Source of the DNA: Bacteroidales bacterium
Lineage (GTDB): Bacteria; Bacteroidota; Bacteroidia; Bacteroidales; F082
NCBI GenBank assembly: GCA_024710405.1
Contig: JANJUV010000005.1
Span: forward strand, 108,846-172,845
Length of the DNA: 64,000 nt
Reading direction: 5' to 3'
Position numbers and translations under genes: made by a program. The notes beneath the pieces are model-generated. The model was not told the DNA's origin and ran no database searches. It saw only the letters and a list, made by a program, of their open reading frames with translations. The first letter of the stretch is position 1, and every line of letters starts with the position of its first letter. Below, piece after piece: positions 52,482-61,827 of this stretch.

Positions 52482-54721
52482 ACAGCAGCCTCCTTTCCAT
52501 CGGTATCAAAGACAAAAGTGACAAAATTGCCCCTCATCCCTGTCCCGCCCATCACCGGATCAATTTTAACCCTTGTAATCAGCTCGGTATCGTTCACCCC
52601 GCGGCCATGCGCACGGCTCAGTTTGGTGTTGTTGTGCCCGAAACCATGCACCATATACACACTATCCCAGCGAATGCGTTCTGTTACACGTACACGGATC
52701 GAAAATGTGGAAACTTTGTTGTCCTGATTACTCAGTTTTACATACTGCCCGGATTTAAGTCCCCACATTTTGGCCACTTTCGGGTTTACCCACAAGGTGT
52801 TCTCGTCCATCAGGTCGGTGAGGTTGGGGTTGTTGGCCGTGCGGCTGAAGGTGTGCATGGGTGCGCGGCCGTAAATCAGTCTGTAGAAACCTTCCGGTGG
52901 TTCTTCATGAGGGGTATAAACCGGCAAGGGGTTGAAACCTTCATTCTCCATATCGGTGCTATATAACTCGATCTTACCGGTATTGGTGTTAAAACTTATG
53001 TCCTCGCCCGGGGCAAAATAAAGATCGTCGGCCGTTCTGGGAAACTTTTTCACACCAATTCTTTTCATTTCTTCGAGCGAAGACCCTATCTGTTTCAGTT
53101 GCCAATCGAGCATTTCTTCAATATTGTTCCAGGGGAACCAGGCTTCCAGGCCGAGCCGGATGCCCAGTTCGCGAGCCATCCAGTCAGCCGGTTTGCTGTT
53201 GTATTTGGGTTCGGTGGCAGGCATCCGCAGAGCTATATTGGGCTCGCGGTGTGGCGATTTCCGCAACATATCATAGCGTTCAAGGAAGGTGCACTCGGGC
53301 AGGATTACATCAGCATATCCCGTTATTTCGGTAGGCATGGTATCAATAACCACCATCAATTCGAGTGCGTCAATGGCCTTCAGTGTTGTTTCCTGATCGG
53401 GCAGTGCCGCCATCAGGTTGGTTCCGTTTACAAACCAGATTTTGAAGTTGCACGACTTATCTGTCGTTGGTATGGTAGCCTCGCACAATCCATTGCTCAC
53501 CACTTCATTAGCCAGGGTATATTTGCCTTCATAGGCCTCGGTAGGCATCCGCTTGGGCTGAGGGAAGGGAGGCACGGGGTATTCGGGCACTTCTGCCTTT
53601 TCGGGATTATAAAAACCGCCCCTTCGGCCCCATGAGCCGAGCAAGGCGTTCAGTATAGCCACTGCGCGCAGGCGTTGTGTATCGTCTCCATACCAGGTAA
53701 CGTGCCTGCCGGGATGAATAATCACCGCCGGGGATGCATTGAACATCTCCTTGGCGGTTTGCCTGATCACATGCGGGTCAATGGTTGTGATCCCGTAAGC
53801 CCATTCAGGGGTGAAGGGTTTCACATGCGCTTTGAGCTCTTCGAAGCCATAAGTGTATCTTTCAACATACTCCTTGTCGTACCATCCGTTTTCAATAAGT
53901 ACATGAATCCATGCCAGAAGCAAAGCCATGTCGGTCGAAGGCTTGATGGGAAGCCAGAACTTTGATTTTCCGGCAACTGTCGAAAAGCGTGGGTCAACAG
54001 TGATAATGGTGGCGCCTTTGTCAATGGCATCCGACATTTCCTGTACCTGCCCGTTATGCATATTCTCGCCCAGATGGGAACCTATGAGTACCAAACATTT
54101 GGTGTCGCGTATGTCGGTGCGTTCAGGAGAATACACAATGTCGCCAAAAGTGGTTAGGAAAGCAACTTCGCGCGGGCCACGGCACTGGGCAAAAGACGGT
54201 GCGGTAATGGACTGCGAGCCAAAAGCTTTGAGCATATGCCCAAAGTGTGCACCACCCGAACCATGAGTAAACAAAGCCACGCATTCAGGGCCGTATCTGG
54301 AGGCAATTTCCTTCATCCTGGCAGCAATATAATCAAGCGCTTCGTCCCAGCCGGCTACCCTGAAGGTTTCCTCTCCATCAACTACCGTGCGGATCAGGGG
54401 TGTTTTCAGCCGGTCGGTATCATGATACATGCCTACTCCACCGGTGCCGCGTGGACAAAAACGCCCGTTGCAATGCAGGTCCTCATCATTGCCCACAATC
54501 TTCTGTATCCTGCCATCATTGTCCTTGTACACCCAACCAGCACATTGCCAAAAACATACTTCACAATATGTTGGGCTGCGTGTGAAAGCCTGGGACGCAT
54601 CAGCGCCTGCAAACAGGCTTGAAGCAGCCGACCATTTGAGGGTCGAAGCAGCAACTGCCAAACTGCCTGCACCAAGGGCAGATACTTTTATAAACTGTCT
54701 TCTTGTTGTTCTCATCCTCAT
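52478..54721 (-). CDS. Molybdopterin oxidoreductase, PsrA/PhsA type
   Basis: 747 residues. A Tat signal (TTRRQFIKVSALGAGSLAVA) is followed by a [4Fe-4S] motif 'CEVCFWQC...CNGRFCPRG' and the bis-MGD domains. Cys in 'SFAQCRGPREVAF' is a plausible Mo ligand, as in polysulfide and thiosulfate reductases. C-terminal molybdopterin-dinucleotide-binding domain ('LWVNPKVAKMWGLKSGQYVK'). The neighbours (PsrB, NrfD, YeeE/YedE pair, rhodanese) point to polysulfide, thiosulfate or tetrathionate as substrate; arsenate or selenate cannot be excluded on sequence. It needs MGD from mobA at 15.5 kb. The first gene of the operon, preceded by a strong palindromic operator candidate. Confidence 0.9.
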   Translation of the reverse strand: MRMRTTRRQFIKVSALGAGSLAVAASTLKWSAASSLFAGADASQAFTRSPTYCEVCFWQCAGWVYKDNDGRIQKIVGNDEDLHCNGRFCPRGTGGVGMYHDTDRLKTPLIRTVVDGEETFRVAGWDEALDYIAARMKEIASRYGPECVALFTHGSGGAHFGHMLKAFGSQSITAPSFAQCRGPREVAFLTTFGDIVYSPERTDIRDTKCLVLIGSHLGENMHNGQVQEMSDAIDKGATIITVDPRFSTVAGKSKFWLPIKPSTDMALLLAWIHVLIENGWYDKEYVERYTYGFEELKAHVKPFTPEWAYGITTIDPHVIRQTAKEMFNASPAVIIHPGRHVTWYGDDTQRLRAVAILNALLGSWGRRGGFYNPEKAEVPEYPVPPFPQPKRMPTEAYEGKYTLANEVVSNGLCEATIPTTDKSCNFKIWFVNGTNLMAALPDQETTLKAIDALELMVVIDTMPTEITGYADVILPECTFLERYDMLRKSPHREPNIALRMPATEPKYNSKPADWMARELGIRLGLEAWFPWNNIEEMLDWQLKQIGSSLEEMKRIGVKKFPRTADDLYFAPGEDISFNTNTGKIELYSTDMENEGFNPLPVYTPHEEPPEGFYRLIYGRAPMHTFSRTANNPNLTDLMDENTLWVNPKVAKMWGLKSGQYVKLSNQDNKVSTFSIRVRVTERIRWDSVYMVHGFGHNNTKLSRAHGRGVNDTELITRVKIDPVMGGTGMRGNFVTFVFDTDGKEAAV

Positions 54722-54740
54722 CTCATCAGGTTGAACTACA

Positions 54741-54770
54741 TATGTTCATATCTATATCTTTATGAACATG
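54741..54770. promoter_or_regulatory. Paired palindromic operator candidate
   Basis: ATGTTCATA (54742-54750) and TATGAACAT (54761-54769) form a perfect 9-bp inverted repeat with a 10-base spacer. Each arm is itself close to TATGwwCATr, with centres 20 bases apart, about two helix turns. It lies at or just after the predicted transcription start of the sulfur-reductase operon. Confidence 0.6.
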
Positions 54771-54774
54771 CAGA

Positions 54775-54782
54775 CAAAATTA
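54775..54782 (-). promoter_or_regulatory. -7 promoter box for the sulfur-reductase operon
   Basis: Minus-strand TAATTTTG, exact TAnnTTTG, giving a leader of ~48 bases which contains the inverted repeat at 54742-54769. Confidence 0.5.
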
Positions 54783-54978
54783 CGGTTTTGTTTCAATTGA
54801 TCGGACTCTATGCCATGATTAAACCACTGAAAAACAACTTTTTCGGTCTTTGTTATTTATAATCTTTCTAAATAATATTGACATCATTTTGACTGATGGG
54901 TCTTTAGAAAATAATTTAGAATGATTACAAATTAAGGTATCGTCTTTTGGTTTGGCCAAAAACCTCTTCACATTAAAA

Positions 54979-56514
54979 CTATTGCGGTAAAAGTTTATTG
55001 AACAGCCCGTTCTCAATATTAAACCCCTGCACAAACCTGATCTCATCCCTCAGAAGCAGGTGGAAATAATCGCGGTAATGCCTTATCTGAAGCCTTTCGA
55101 GGCTGTTTTCGTAAATCACCGGCATGATATCCACCTGCGATTCGGGCATCGCCAGCAAAACAAACGAAAGATCGGAATCAGGAAAAAATATTTCGGCCAC
55201 ACTTCTGTCGTCAGAGAGGACAATGAAGGCTACCTTTTTTGAGTTGGCCGAACCGGTCATTTTGTTGTATTCCGAAAATGGCGAACCATCCTCAAAAGTT
55301 CTGATGCACCTGTTTTTTGCTTTCGACCAGAGGTATCCTGCATTCGACTTGCATTTTACACCGGGCAAAGTGTCTTCGGAAGTAGCTTCGAGTTTATCAG
55401 ATTCATTGAGCGGCACAATGGGCGTTATGTTGCTGATATTGTTTAATTTATCTATATCGTCCTCAATAATGGTTTCGCTGATCACCGAAAAATCAATACT
55501 GCCCAATTCAATTTTACGGATCATGCGGTTCCACATGGTGTGAAAATAGAACACCTTTTCCTTCAGGTCGCAGGCAGTGGTGATCTGGGTTGCGCTGACA
55601 ATATCGCCGGGTATTTTCTTTGCCGGCACATGGGCTCCAAGGGGTATGTTGAAATTATCGAGTATCCTGAACGATTCCACCACAGCATCCGTGCTTGTGG
55701 CCAGTGGCCTGGCGGAGGCGGTAAGCGCCATGGCACGGATAAACCGCGAAGGGGGTGTGTAGTCTCCCGGAAGGCCCATCAAACCCGAACCCGCACCCAG
55801 CGGAGAAAGACTGATGTTGCCCGCCTGAATGGGTTTTTGCGGATCGGCCGAAAGCTGCAGGTAGTTGCGCAGGTTGATCATATGCCAGTCGTAGGTGGGC
55901 GCATTGGTAATCACCCCAAGCAACGGCTCATATAAACGCTTCTCGCCATTGTTTACAAACTCGATAACCAGCGAAGCGCCTGTCGGATCGGCAATTTTGA
56001 AATGAAAAGGCAGTTCGGCCCCACCGAATGATTTGTTGTCCACCTGCACCACAATCAGTTTGTCCAGAGAATCTTTAACCTGCTTCACACTGTTGCAGGA
56101 CGAGAGTATCCACTGCATCAGATCGCCCACACTCATGGATTGAGCAGCTTTGTCAGGTTCATAGGCAGCATAGCTTGTAAATCCCGGAAGATAATACAGT
56201 CCCACATAAAGGCCTTCCTCGTTCATGCCATCGGGGCCAAAGTTTTCGCCATAGGCCGTCAGGCTGACAAAACCATATGTACCATTCCATTTCTTTCCGT
56301 TTGCACCCTTGGGTGTAAGTGCCTGAAAAGTTTTGTTTCGCGGCACAATCAGGATGCGGTTGTGGCGGGCATCGCTCAGCGCCCATTCAACAGTTCGTGC
56401 AGCAACAACCCCGTTGTCCTTTGATTTCAGACTAATGCCCGTGCAGGCACTGACATCAGGTTTCGCCATGAGCAAAAACCCAAAACATAAAATTGCCAGA
56501 TACAGTTTTTTCAT
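54979..56514 (-). CDS. Secreted choloylglycine hydrolase-family (Ntn) amidase with C-terminal extension
   Basis: 511 residues from the ATG at 56514. The signal peptide is cleaved to expose Cys24 ('VSACTGISLKSKDNGVVAAR'), the N-terminal nucleophile of the linear amide C-N hydrolase family (bile salt hydrolase, penicillin V acylase). Other family residues are Arg in 'AARTVEW', 'DGMNEEGLYVGLYYLPG' and 'TNAPTYDWHMINLRNYL'. The core ends near 355; ~155 further residues contain 'CKSNAGYLWSKAKNRCIRTF', a small two-Cys domain found separately in other Bacteroidota proteins. Substrate is unknown: acyl-homoserine lactones, N-acyl lipids or penicillin V are possible; bile salts are less likely unless the host is an animal gut. 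Confidence 0.88.
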   Translation of the reverse strand: MKKLYLAILCFGFLLMAKPDVSACTGISLKSKDNGVVAARTVEWALSDARHNRILIVPRNKTFQALTPKGANGKKWNGTYGFVSLTAYGENFGPDGMNEEGLYVGLYYLPGFTSYAAYEPDKAAQSMSVGDLMQWILSSCNSVKQVKDSLDKLIVVQVDNKSFGGAELPFHFKIADPTGASLVIEFVNNGEKRLYEPLLGVITNAPTYDWHMINLRNYLQLSADPQKPIQAGNISLSPLGAGSGLMGLPGDYTPPSRFIRAMALTASARPLATSTDAVVESFRILDNFNIPLGAHVPAKKIPGDIVSATQITTACDLKEKVFYFHTMWNRMIRKIELGSIDFSVISETIIEDDIDKLNNISNITPIVPLNESDKLEATSEDTLPGVKCKSNAGYLWSKAKNRCIRTFEDGSPFSEYNKMTGSANSKKVAFIVLSDDRSVAEIFFPDSDLSFVLLAMPESQVDIMPVIYENSLERLQIRHYRDYFHLLLRDEIRFVQGFNIENGLFNKLLPQ

Positions 56515-56736
56515 GTGTTCTGTGTGTTGGTCCCGGTTAATAAAAACTTGCGTTTGCATCAGGCTTCGCAGCATAAAAGTGCAAATCGGGATGAAATGTA
56601 CATCCTTTTTGGCTCAAAACCATACCCGTTAAGTTTCAGGTTGTAACAAACAAGTATTTGGAAGAAAACGCTTTAGACAATACTCCATAAGGGTTTTGGA
56701 ACACAATCTAAAAGAACAACACAGCCCAACATTGCT

Positions 56737-56744
56737 TACCTTTG
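56737..56744 (+). promoter_or_regulatory. -7 promoter box for rnr
   Basis: TACCTTTG, exact TAnnTTTG, 16 bases before the rnr ATG. Confidence 0.5.
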
Positions 56745-56760
56745 CCAAAACAGCCACTCC

Positions 56761-58941
56761 ATGCCCAGAAACAAGAAAGCCGGAACCGGCAAAAAGGACA
56801 CCTTCACCAATACCATACTGAGTATTTTTGGTGCCAATCCGTTCAAAGCCTACAATTACAAACAAGTTGCAAAGCTGCTGGGAGTAAAGGACAAGGCCGG
56901 GAAAGACCTTATCGCCAACATACTCGAAGAGCTGAAGAAAAGCGGGCAGCTCAGCGAGGATAAGCCCTTCAGGTTTATGCTTAGCAAAAAAGCGCTGGGT
57001 GAATATGCCACAAAGAAGGACTTTGTTACCGGAAAAGTGGATATGAAAAGCACCGGAAAAGCCTATGTGAGCCCCGACAAGGGCGGCGAAGACATTTTCA
57101 TCGGCCCCAACAACACTGCACAGGCACTTCACGAAGACCTGGTGAAGGTGATGCTTTTTCCCAAGCGGAAAAACCACAAGACTGAAGGACAGATTGTTGA
57201 AATCATCAAACGCAACAAAACCGATTATGTGGGTGTGATTGAGGTGGGCAAGGAATTTGGCTTTTTGATCCCTGACAGCCAGAACATGGCCGTTGACATT
57301 TTCGTGCCCAAATCGGCTTTGAACAAGGCGAAGAATGGCGAAAAAGTCATCGTCAGGATTACCGAATGGCCCGAGCAGTCGAAAAATCCTTTTGGCGAAG
57401 TGATCCATGTGCTTGGCAAACCCGGAGAGAACAACGTAGAAATGCAATCGATTCTGGCCGAACACAGTTTCCCGCTTTCATTCCCCGCCGAAGTTGAACG
57501 TCAGGCCGAAGCTATCAGTGATGTGATCGGCGAGGCAGAATTGGCCAGAAGGCGGGATTTCAGGGAAATTACCACCCTTACCATTGATCCGGCCGATGCC
57601 AAGGATTTTGACGACGCTCTTTCGCTCCGGAAACTCGAAAACGGCCATTGGGAAGTGGGCGTGCACATTGCCGATGTGTCGCATTATGTACCCGAAAACT
57701 CCGCCACCGATGCCGAAGCGCAGGAGCGCGGCACCTCAGTTTACCTTGTCGACCGTGTTATTCCCATGCTGCCCGAGAAGCTATCGAATATGGTGTGTTC
57801 ACTCAGGCCAAACGAGGATAAACTTTGTTTTGCTGCTGTTTTTGAGCTTGACAGCGAGGCTGAAATCGTTCACGAATGGTTTGGGAAAACCGTGATCAGA
57901 TCGGTAAGACGTTTTAACTACGACGAAGTGCAGACCATACTCGAAGGTGGCGATGGCGACCTGAAAGAAGAACTGCTGCTGCTCAATGGCCTTGCTGTCA
58001 AGCTCAGGGCAAGGAGAATGGCCAGTGGCTCCATCAACTTCCACTCCGAAGAGGTAAAGTTTATCCTTGATGCCAATGGCAAACCCATCGACACCTTCGT
58101 GAAAGTGCAGAAAGAAAGCAATATGCTCATCGAAGACTTTATGTTGCTGGCCAACAAAAGGGTAGCCGAACATATTGGCAAACCCGAGGGCAAAAAGAAA
58201 CCCAAAACATTCATTTACAGGATACACGACGAACCAAACCCTGAGAAACTGAATACTTTTGTCCAGTTTGTTTCCAAGCTGGGTTACCAGATGAACATCA
58301 GCTCGCGGCAACGCTTAGTTACTTCATACAACAAACTTTTTGAAGCGGTGGAAGGGAAAGGGGAGAAATCCCTCATTGAAACGGTTGCCATCCGCACTAT
58401 GGCCAAAGCCGAATACAGCACACAAAACATCGGGCATTACGGTTTGGCTTTCCCTTATTATACCCACTTTACCTCTCCCATCAGGCGCTATCCCGACTTA
58501 ATGGTGCACCGGCTGCTCGAGAAGTACCTCGAAGGCAAACCTTCGGTGAAAGAGGAAGACTATGAGCCTGTTTGCCAACATGCTTCGGAAATGGAACGTC
58601 GGGCAGCCGAAATGGAACGCGAATCGGTGAAGTACAAACAGGCCGAATACCTGATGGATAAGATCGGAAAGATGTTCGATGGACAGATATCAGGCGTGAG
58701 CAAGTGGGGCATTTTTGTCGAACTGAAAGGCAGCAAATGTGAAGGCATGGTGCGTTACAACGAGATGCCGGGAGATTATTACTACCTCGATGAAGACAAC
58801 TATCAGGTGATTGGTCAGAGTCACGGAAAAGTGTTCAGGCTGGGCGATCCGGTAACGATCAGGGTTAAAAAGGTGGACCTTGCCCGAAAGAAACTAGATT
58901 TTGTTATCGTAAACACCGATCCGGCAAGGGATTGGAATTAA
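56761..58941 (+). CDS. rnr: Ribonuclease R
   Basis: 726 residues. Domains in order: a Lys-rich N-terminus, a winged-helix domain (~15-80), two cold-shock domains (~85-220), the RNB catalytic domain (~255-580) with the metal-binding aspartates in 'IDPADAKDFDDALS', and a C-terminal S1 domain (~635-720, 'GQISGVSKWGIFVELKGSKC'). RNase R is a 3'-5' exoribonuclease that degrades structured RNA and takes part in rRNA quality control. The product ends with a short non-basic tail, unlike E. coli RNase R. It is a single gene with a clear promoter box. Confidence 0.96.
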   Translation: MPRNKKAGTGKKDTFTNTILSIFGANPFKAYNYKQVAKLLGVKDKAGKDLIANILEELKKSGQLSEDKPFRFMLSKKALGEYATKKDFVTGKVDMKSTGKAYVSPDKGGEDIFIGPNNTAQALHEDLVKVMLFPKRKNHKTEGQIVEIIKRNKTDYVGVIEVGKEFGFLIPDSQNMAVDIFVPKSALNKAKNGEKVIVRITEWPEQSKNPFGEVIHVLGKPGENNVEMQSILAEHSFPLSFPAEVERQAEAISDVIGEAELARRRDFREITTLTIDPADAKDFDDALSLRKLENGHWEVGVHIADVSHYVPENSATDAEAQERGTSVYLVDRVIPMLPEKLSNMVCSLRPNEDKLCFAAVFELDSEAEIVHEWFGKTVIRSVRRFNYDEVQTILEGGDGDLKEELLLLNGLAVKLRARRMASGSINFHSEEVKFILDANGKPIDTFVKVQKESNMLIEDFMLLANKRVAEHIGKPEGKKKPKTFIYRIHDEPNPEKLNTFVQFVSKLGYQMNISSRQRLVTSYNKLFEAVEGKGEKSLIETVAIRTMAKAEYSTQNIGHYGLAFPYYTHFTSPIRRYPDLMVHRLLEKYLEGKPSVKEEDYEPVCQHASEMERRAAEMERESVKYKQAEYLMDKIGKMFDGQISGVSKWGIFVELKGSKCEGMVRYNEMPGDYYYLDEDNYQVIGQSHGKVFRLGDPVTIRVKKVDLARKKLDFVIVNTDPARDWN

Positions 58942-58945
58942 ACAA

Positions 58946-59063
58946 TCACTGCACCACCAACCTCCCGATTTGCCAGCTACTTCCATTCCACAGCCTGACG
59001 AAATATAAGCCAGTATGGAGTTGAGCGGTATTAATGGTCACTTTGACGACATATTTTGCTTAC
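58946..59063 (-). pseudogene. Remnant of a T9SS sorting-domain tail
   Basis: On the minus strand a short open stretch reads 'KVTINTAQLHTGLYFVRLWN' and continues 'GSSWQIGRLVVQ' to a stop at 58946-58948. This is the last ~35 residues of a type A T9SS C-terminal domain (pattern L-x-x-G-x-Y-x-V-R-L ... G-R-L-V-V). A TAA directly upstream in frame and the lack of any start show it is a fragment. It overlaps the last codons of the membrane-protein gene at 59031 in another frame. Confidence 0.65.
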
Positions 59064-60308
59064 CAATAAATCTTTTTGCCGTTTGTTTAGCAATTGATCG
59101 TTATATAGTATCCTAAGAGAATCGTTCAATACGCTGATATGTGGATAACTTTGTATATTCAAAAGTCTCTCGATGATTTCTGTCTTATCACTTTCAACCT
59201 CAATTTGATAAACACCCTTCTCCTGCGGCAAAAAATCTTTGTTGGTATTCAGAAATGATCTGTCTTCACTTTCAGAAATTCTTACAAGTATAAGTGAGGT
59301 GCTTTCTTCTATGGAATTTCTGATCGAATCAATAAATCTCAATGCAGTATAATGCGTTACACTATCTTTCAAATAAAAGAAAAAGATTTCATAATCGGTA
59401 TTAAGCTTTGGGACATCAGCGAATATTTCTTCCATATCTATATTTCTAAAAGCATTTTCATCATAGATCCAAAACTTATTTAAACTTTCATTATAGCGAT
59501 TAGATATCAATGCTTTCATGCCAAAATGACTAAACAAATAGAATGATAACAAAAAAACTGAGTAAGAAATAACATAAGCTCTATTCGGAAGCATCGCTAA
59601 TCTTGCCAGGATCATACCTAAAAATATGGATATTGGAACAACTAAATCAATATAAGCAGTTAAGAAATGCGCCTCTAAAAATAAATTAGAAATTAAGGTT
59701 CCTAGAACAAAAAATGGCAAATAGACAATAGCCCCAGTCATCCATGCCTTATACTTATATTTATGAATCAAATAAAATGTAACAAGCAAGTAAAGGACTC
59801 CGGTTACTGGCAATCTAACGGACCAACCAATTGCTCCAACTGAAGAGGTCACGAACAATAATGTTATTCCCGCAAATAAACTATCCCTTATGCCTTTATT
59901 CCTAATTGCAAAAAAAAGCAGCCAGCCTGCAATAAGACCAATCAAGATAGTTCCTGAGATCCCAAGAAAGAAATTTTTCAAACTGCTTCCCGATAAGCCA
60001 TCATTTGAAATATAGAGCTCAACTGTCATCCCTATCAATGATGGTGTGAAAGCAACGAAACCAGTTACAATCATGCGAAATCGTGACAACCCAGCTGACC
60101 TGCTGCACAAAAAATAGTAAGAGACAAAAGGGATAACGCCAGCGTAAAATAGAAAAATATCTATTCTGCCGAATCTGAAAACGACATACAGCAATAAGTT
60201 TGCAATTACGAATACAATCAATTTTACCATAGTTATCGGGGAGGAGCTGGATGATTCTATGCGGTGAAAGTCCATATCAACAATAGGATCAATCATTGTT
60301 TCACCCAT
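59031..60308 (-). CDS. Orphan polytopic membrane protein with soluble C-terminal domain
   Basis: 425 residues. Residues ~25-275 hold about nine membrane helices; the last ~150 residues are soluble with alternating strands and helices ('FFFYLKDSVTHYTALRFIDS', 'STSLILVRISESEDRSFL', 'YPHISVLNDSLRILYNDQLL'), possibly a thioredoxin-like fold but without a CxxC. I do not recognise the family. The gene overlaps the T9SS-protein gene upstream by 16 bases, so the two are cotranscribed. AT-rich codon use sets it apart from the first 59 kb. Confidence 0.6.
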   Translation of the reverse strand: MGETMIDPIVDMDFHRIESSSSSPITMVKLIVFVIANLLLYVVFRFGRIDIFLFYAGVIPFVSYYFLCSRSAGLSRFRMIVTGFVAFTPSLIGMTVELYISNDGLSGSSLKNFFLGISGTILIGLIAGWLLFFAIRNKGIRDSLFAGITLLFVTSSVGAIGWSVRLPVTGVLYLLVTFYLIHKYKYKAWMTGAIVYLPFFVLGTLISNLFLEAHFLTAYIDLVVPISIFLGMILARLAMLPNRAYVISYSVFLLSFYLFSHFGMKALISNRYNESLNKFWIYDENAFRNIDMEEIFADVPKLNTDYEIFFFYLKDSVTHYTALRFIDSIRNSIEESTSLILVRISESEDRSFLNTNKDFLPQEKGVYQIEVESDKTEIIERLLNIQSYPHISVLNDSLRILYNDQLLNKRQKDLLVSKICRQSDH

Positions 60309-61762
60309 TTGCCTGTTTCGTGAAGCCCTGTTTGTGCGGTGATTACGTAGATATAAGTTCCAGCACCAAGGCCTGTGGTGTTCATGACGGCATCCTGTCC
60401 GTTAATGTGTTGTTGCAACACCATCTTTCCACCTAAATCGAATAAAGTAACTAACGAAATCGGGTGCTGATGGGCAATCCTAAGCTGCATCTCGTCCTTG
60501 CCCGGGTTGGGAAAAACGATGGCTTCACTAAGCAGTGGGGAGGCTGTTGCAGTGCTGCCTACGATTAGTCCCTCGCTGTTTATTTTTAATAAAACAAGAT
60601 CGCGTTGCAGTTCAGTAGTATTCAAGTAGTCAAAACGCGTGCCGCCCACGAAACAGCCCCCATCTTTTGCAGCAAGAACATTTGTCATAGTATAATATGC
60701 ATCTCCACCATAAAATTTTTCCCACCGTACATTGAGTGCGCTGTCGGTTTGAACAATTATAAACCAGCTGGGTTGGGTTGAAAAATACGGATTGTATATA
60801 TCAAGGTTACGCGTTCCTCCGAAATAAATGGTATCCTGATGCTTTAAGTCAATCCCTTTCCATAGAGCCGGAAAGTCAACTGTATCAGATATATGCCAGA
60901 TCAACTGTTTGAAGTTACTTGAATCTATGGGGTCATATTGTTTGACGACACATAAGTTGTATCTAGGTTCTGGATTAACTTTCTTACCCATTAGATAGAA
61001 ACTTGTATCGCTTTCCCATACCACTGAATTATTTCCGGTAAAACTTAAAGGAAACTTTTGGGTAGACAGCAAGTTAAAGCTGCTGTCAAATAGCTGATAG
61101 CTAAACTTTAGCAAATTAATGCCCCAGTAATTTTGGTTTCCAAACAAACGAAGATATTTCAGCACCCCGCTTTCGGATGGATCAGTGAGGTGCCTGGCCT
61201 TGATGCTGTCAAAGTTGGAGTTTACATGATAGATGAATGGGCTTTGATACGCATTTGACATTATCCTTGACGACCCACCGATCAGGTAGGTGCCATCAGC
61301 CTGCTTCGTGGTATAGATACCATATCTGGATGAATTTGTATCGGGCAGGAAATAGACAATGCTGTCAAAAAAGTTCAAACTACTACCCATCCGGATAACT
61401 GAAATACCGGCTTCTTTGTATTCATTGTTCCTATTATAATAGCTTCCAACAAGGGCAATAGTATCTTCATAGTAAAAGATATTTTCACCTATATAATCCT
61501 TATCTGATACACTGAATTCATTTTGGGTAATTAGCGTTCCTGTTAAATTGAGCTTTAAGATTTTTGCGTAAGAAGTACTATCAATCGACAGATTAAAGAT
61601 TCCTAAACTAAGATACACGTTGTAAGAGTTGTCTTCAACCAAATCCAACAATTGTTCATCCTCATGCGCATTCGAGATATACTCGAAAGCTGTGCCCTGG
61701 GCAAAGACAATTGAACCAATGAAATATAACAGCAGGAAAAGAATTGTTTTTGTGGTTTTCAT
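60293..61762 (-). CDS. T9SS type A sorting-domain protein
   Basis: About 489 residues from the ATG at 61762 (61768 is an alternative). A signal peptide (ILFLLLYFIGSIVFAQ) is followed by ~380 residues of beta-rich sequence with repeated 'YGIYTTKQADGTYLIGGS'-like and 'YYTMTNVLAAKDGGCFVGG' blades, like beta-propeller proteins, and a complete C-terminal sorting domain ('SEAIVFPNPGKDEMQLRIAH' ... 'GLGAGTYIYVITAQTGLHET'). The tail directs export through the type IX system and cell-surface attachment. The function of the propeller is unknown. Confidence 0.82.
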   Translation of the reverse strand: MKTTKTILFLLLYFIGSIVFAQGTAFEYISNAHEDEQLLDLVEDNSYNVYLSLGIFNLSIDSTSYAKILKLNLTGTLITQNEFSVSDKDYIGENIFYYEDTIALVGSYYNRNNEYKEAGISVIRMGSSLNFFDSIVYFLPDTNSSRYGIYTTKQADGTYLIGGSSRIMSNAYQSPFIYHVNSNFDSIKARHLTDPSESGVLKYLRLFGNQNYWGINLLKFSYQLFDSSFNLLSTQKFPLSFTGNNSVVWESDTSFYLMGKKVNPEPRYNLCVVKQYDPIDSSNFKQLIWHISDTVDFPALWKGIDLKHQDTIYFGGTRNLDIYNPYFSTQPSWFIIVQTDSALNVRWEKFYGGDAYYTMTNVLAAKDGGCFVGGTRFDYLNTTELQRDLVLLKINSEGLIVGSTATASPLLSEAIVFPNPGKDEMQLRIAHQHPISLVTLFDLGGKMVLQQHINGQDAVMNTTGLGAGTYIYVITAQTGLHETGKWVKQ

Positions 61763-61780
61763 GATCAAATATTTGAGTAA

Positions 61781-61816
61781 AACCCGGCTAATCAGGTATA
61801 AAGGATTAGCCGGGTT
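61781..61816 (-). terminator. Strong intrinsic terminator of the orphan lipoprotein gene
   Basis: Perfect 13-bp stem AACCCGGCTAATC / GATTAGCCGGGTT (61781-61793 and 61804-61816), 10-base loop, followed on the minus strand by TTTTAC. It lies 12 bases after the stop of the gene at 61828. Confidence 0.85.
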
Positions 61817-61827
61817 AGGTTTAACTA

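Noticed and set aside
56629..57465. 278-codon open frame on the minus strand
   Set aside because: Opposite the winged-helix and cold-shock part of rnr; His/Phe-rich composition of an antisense frame.
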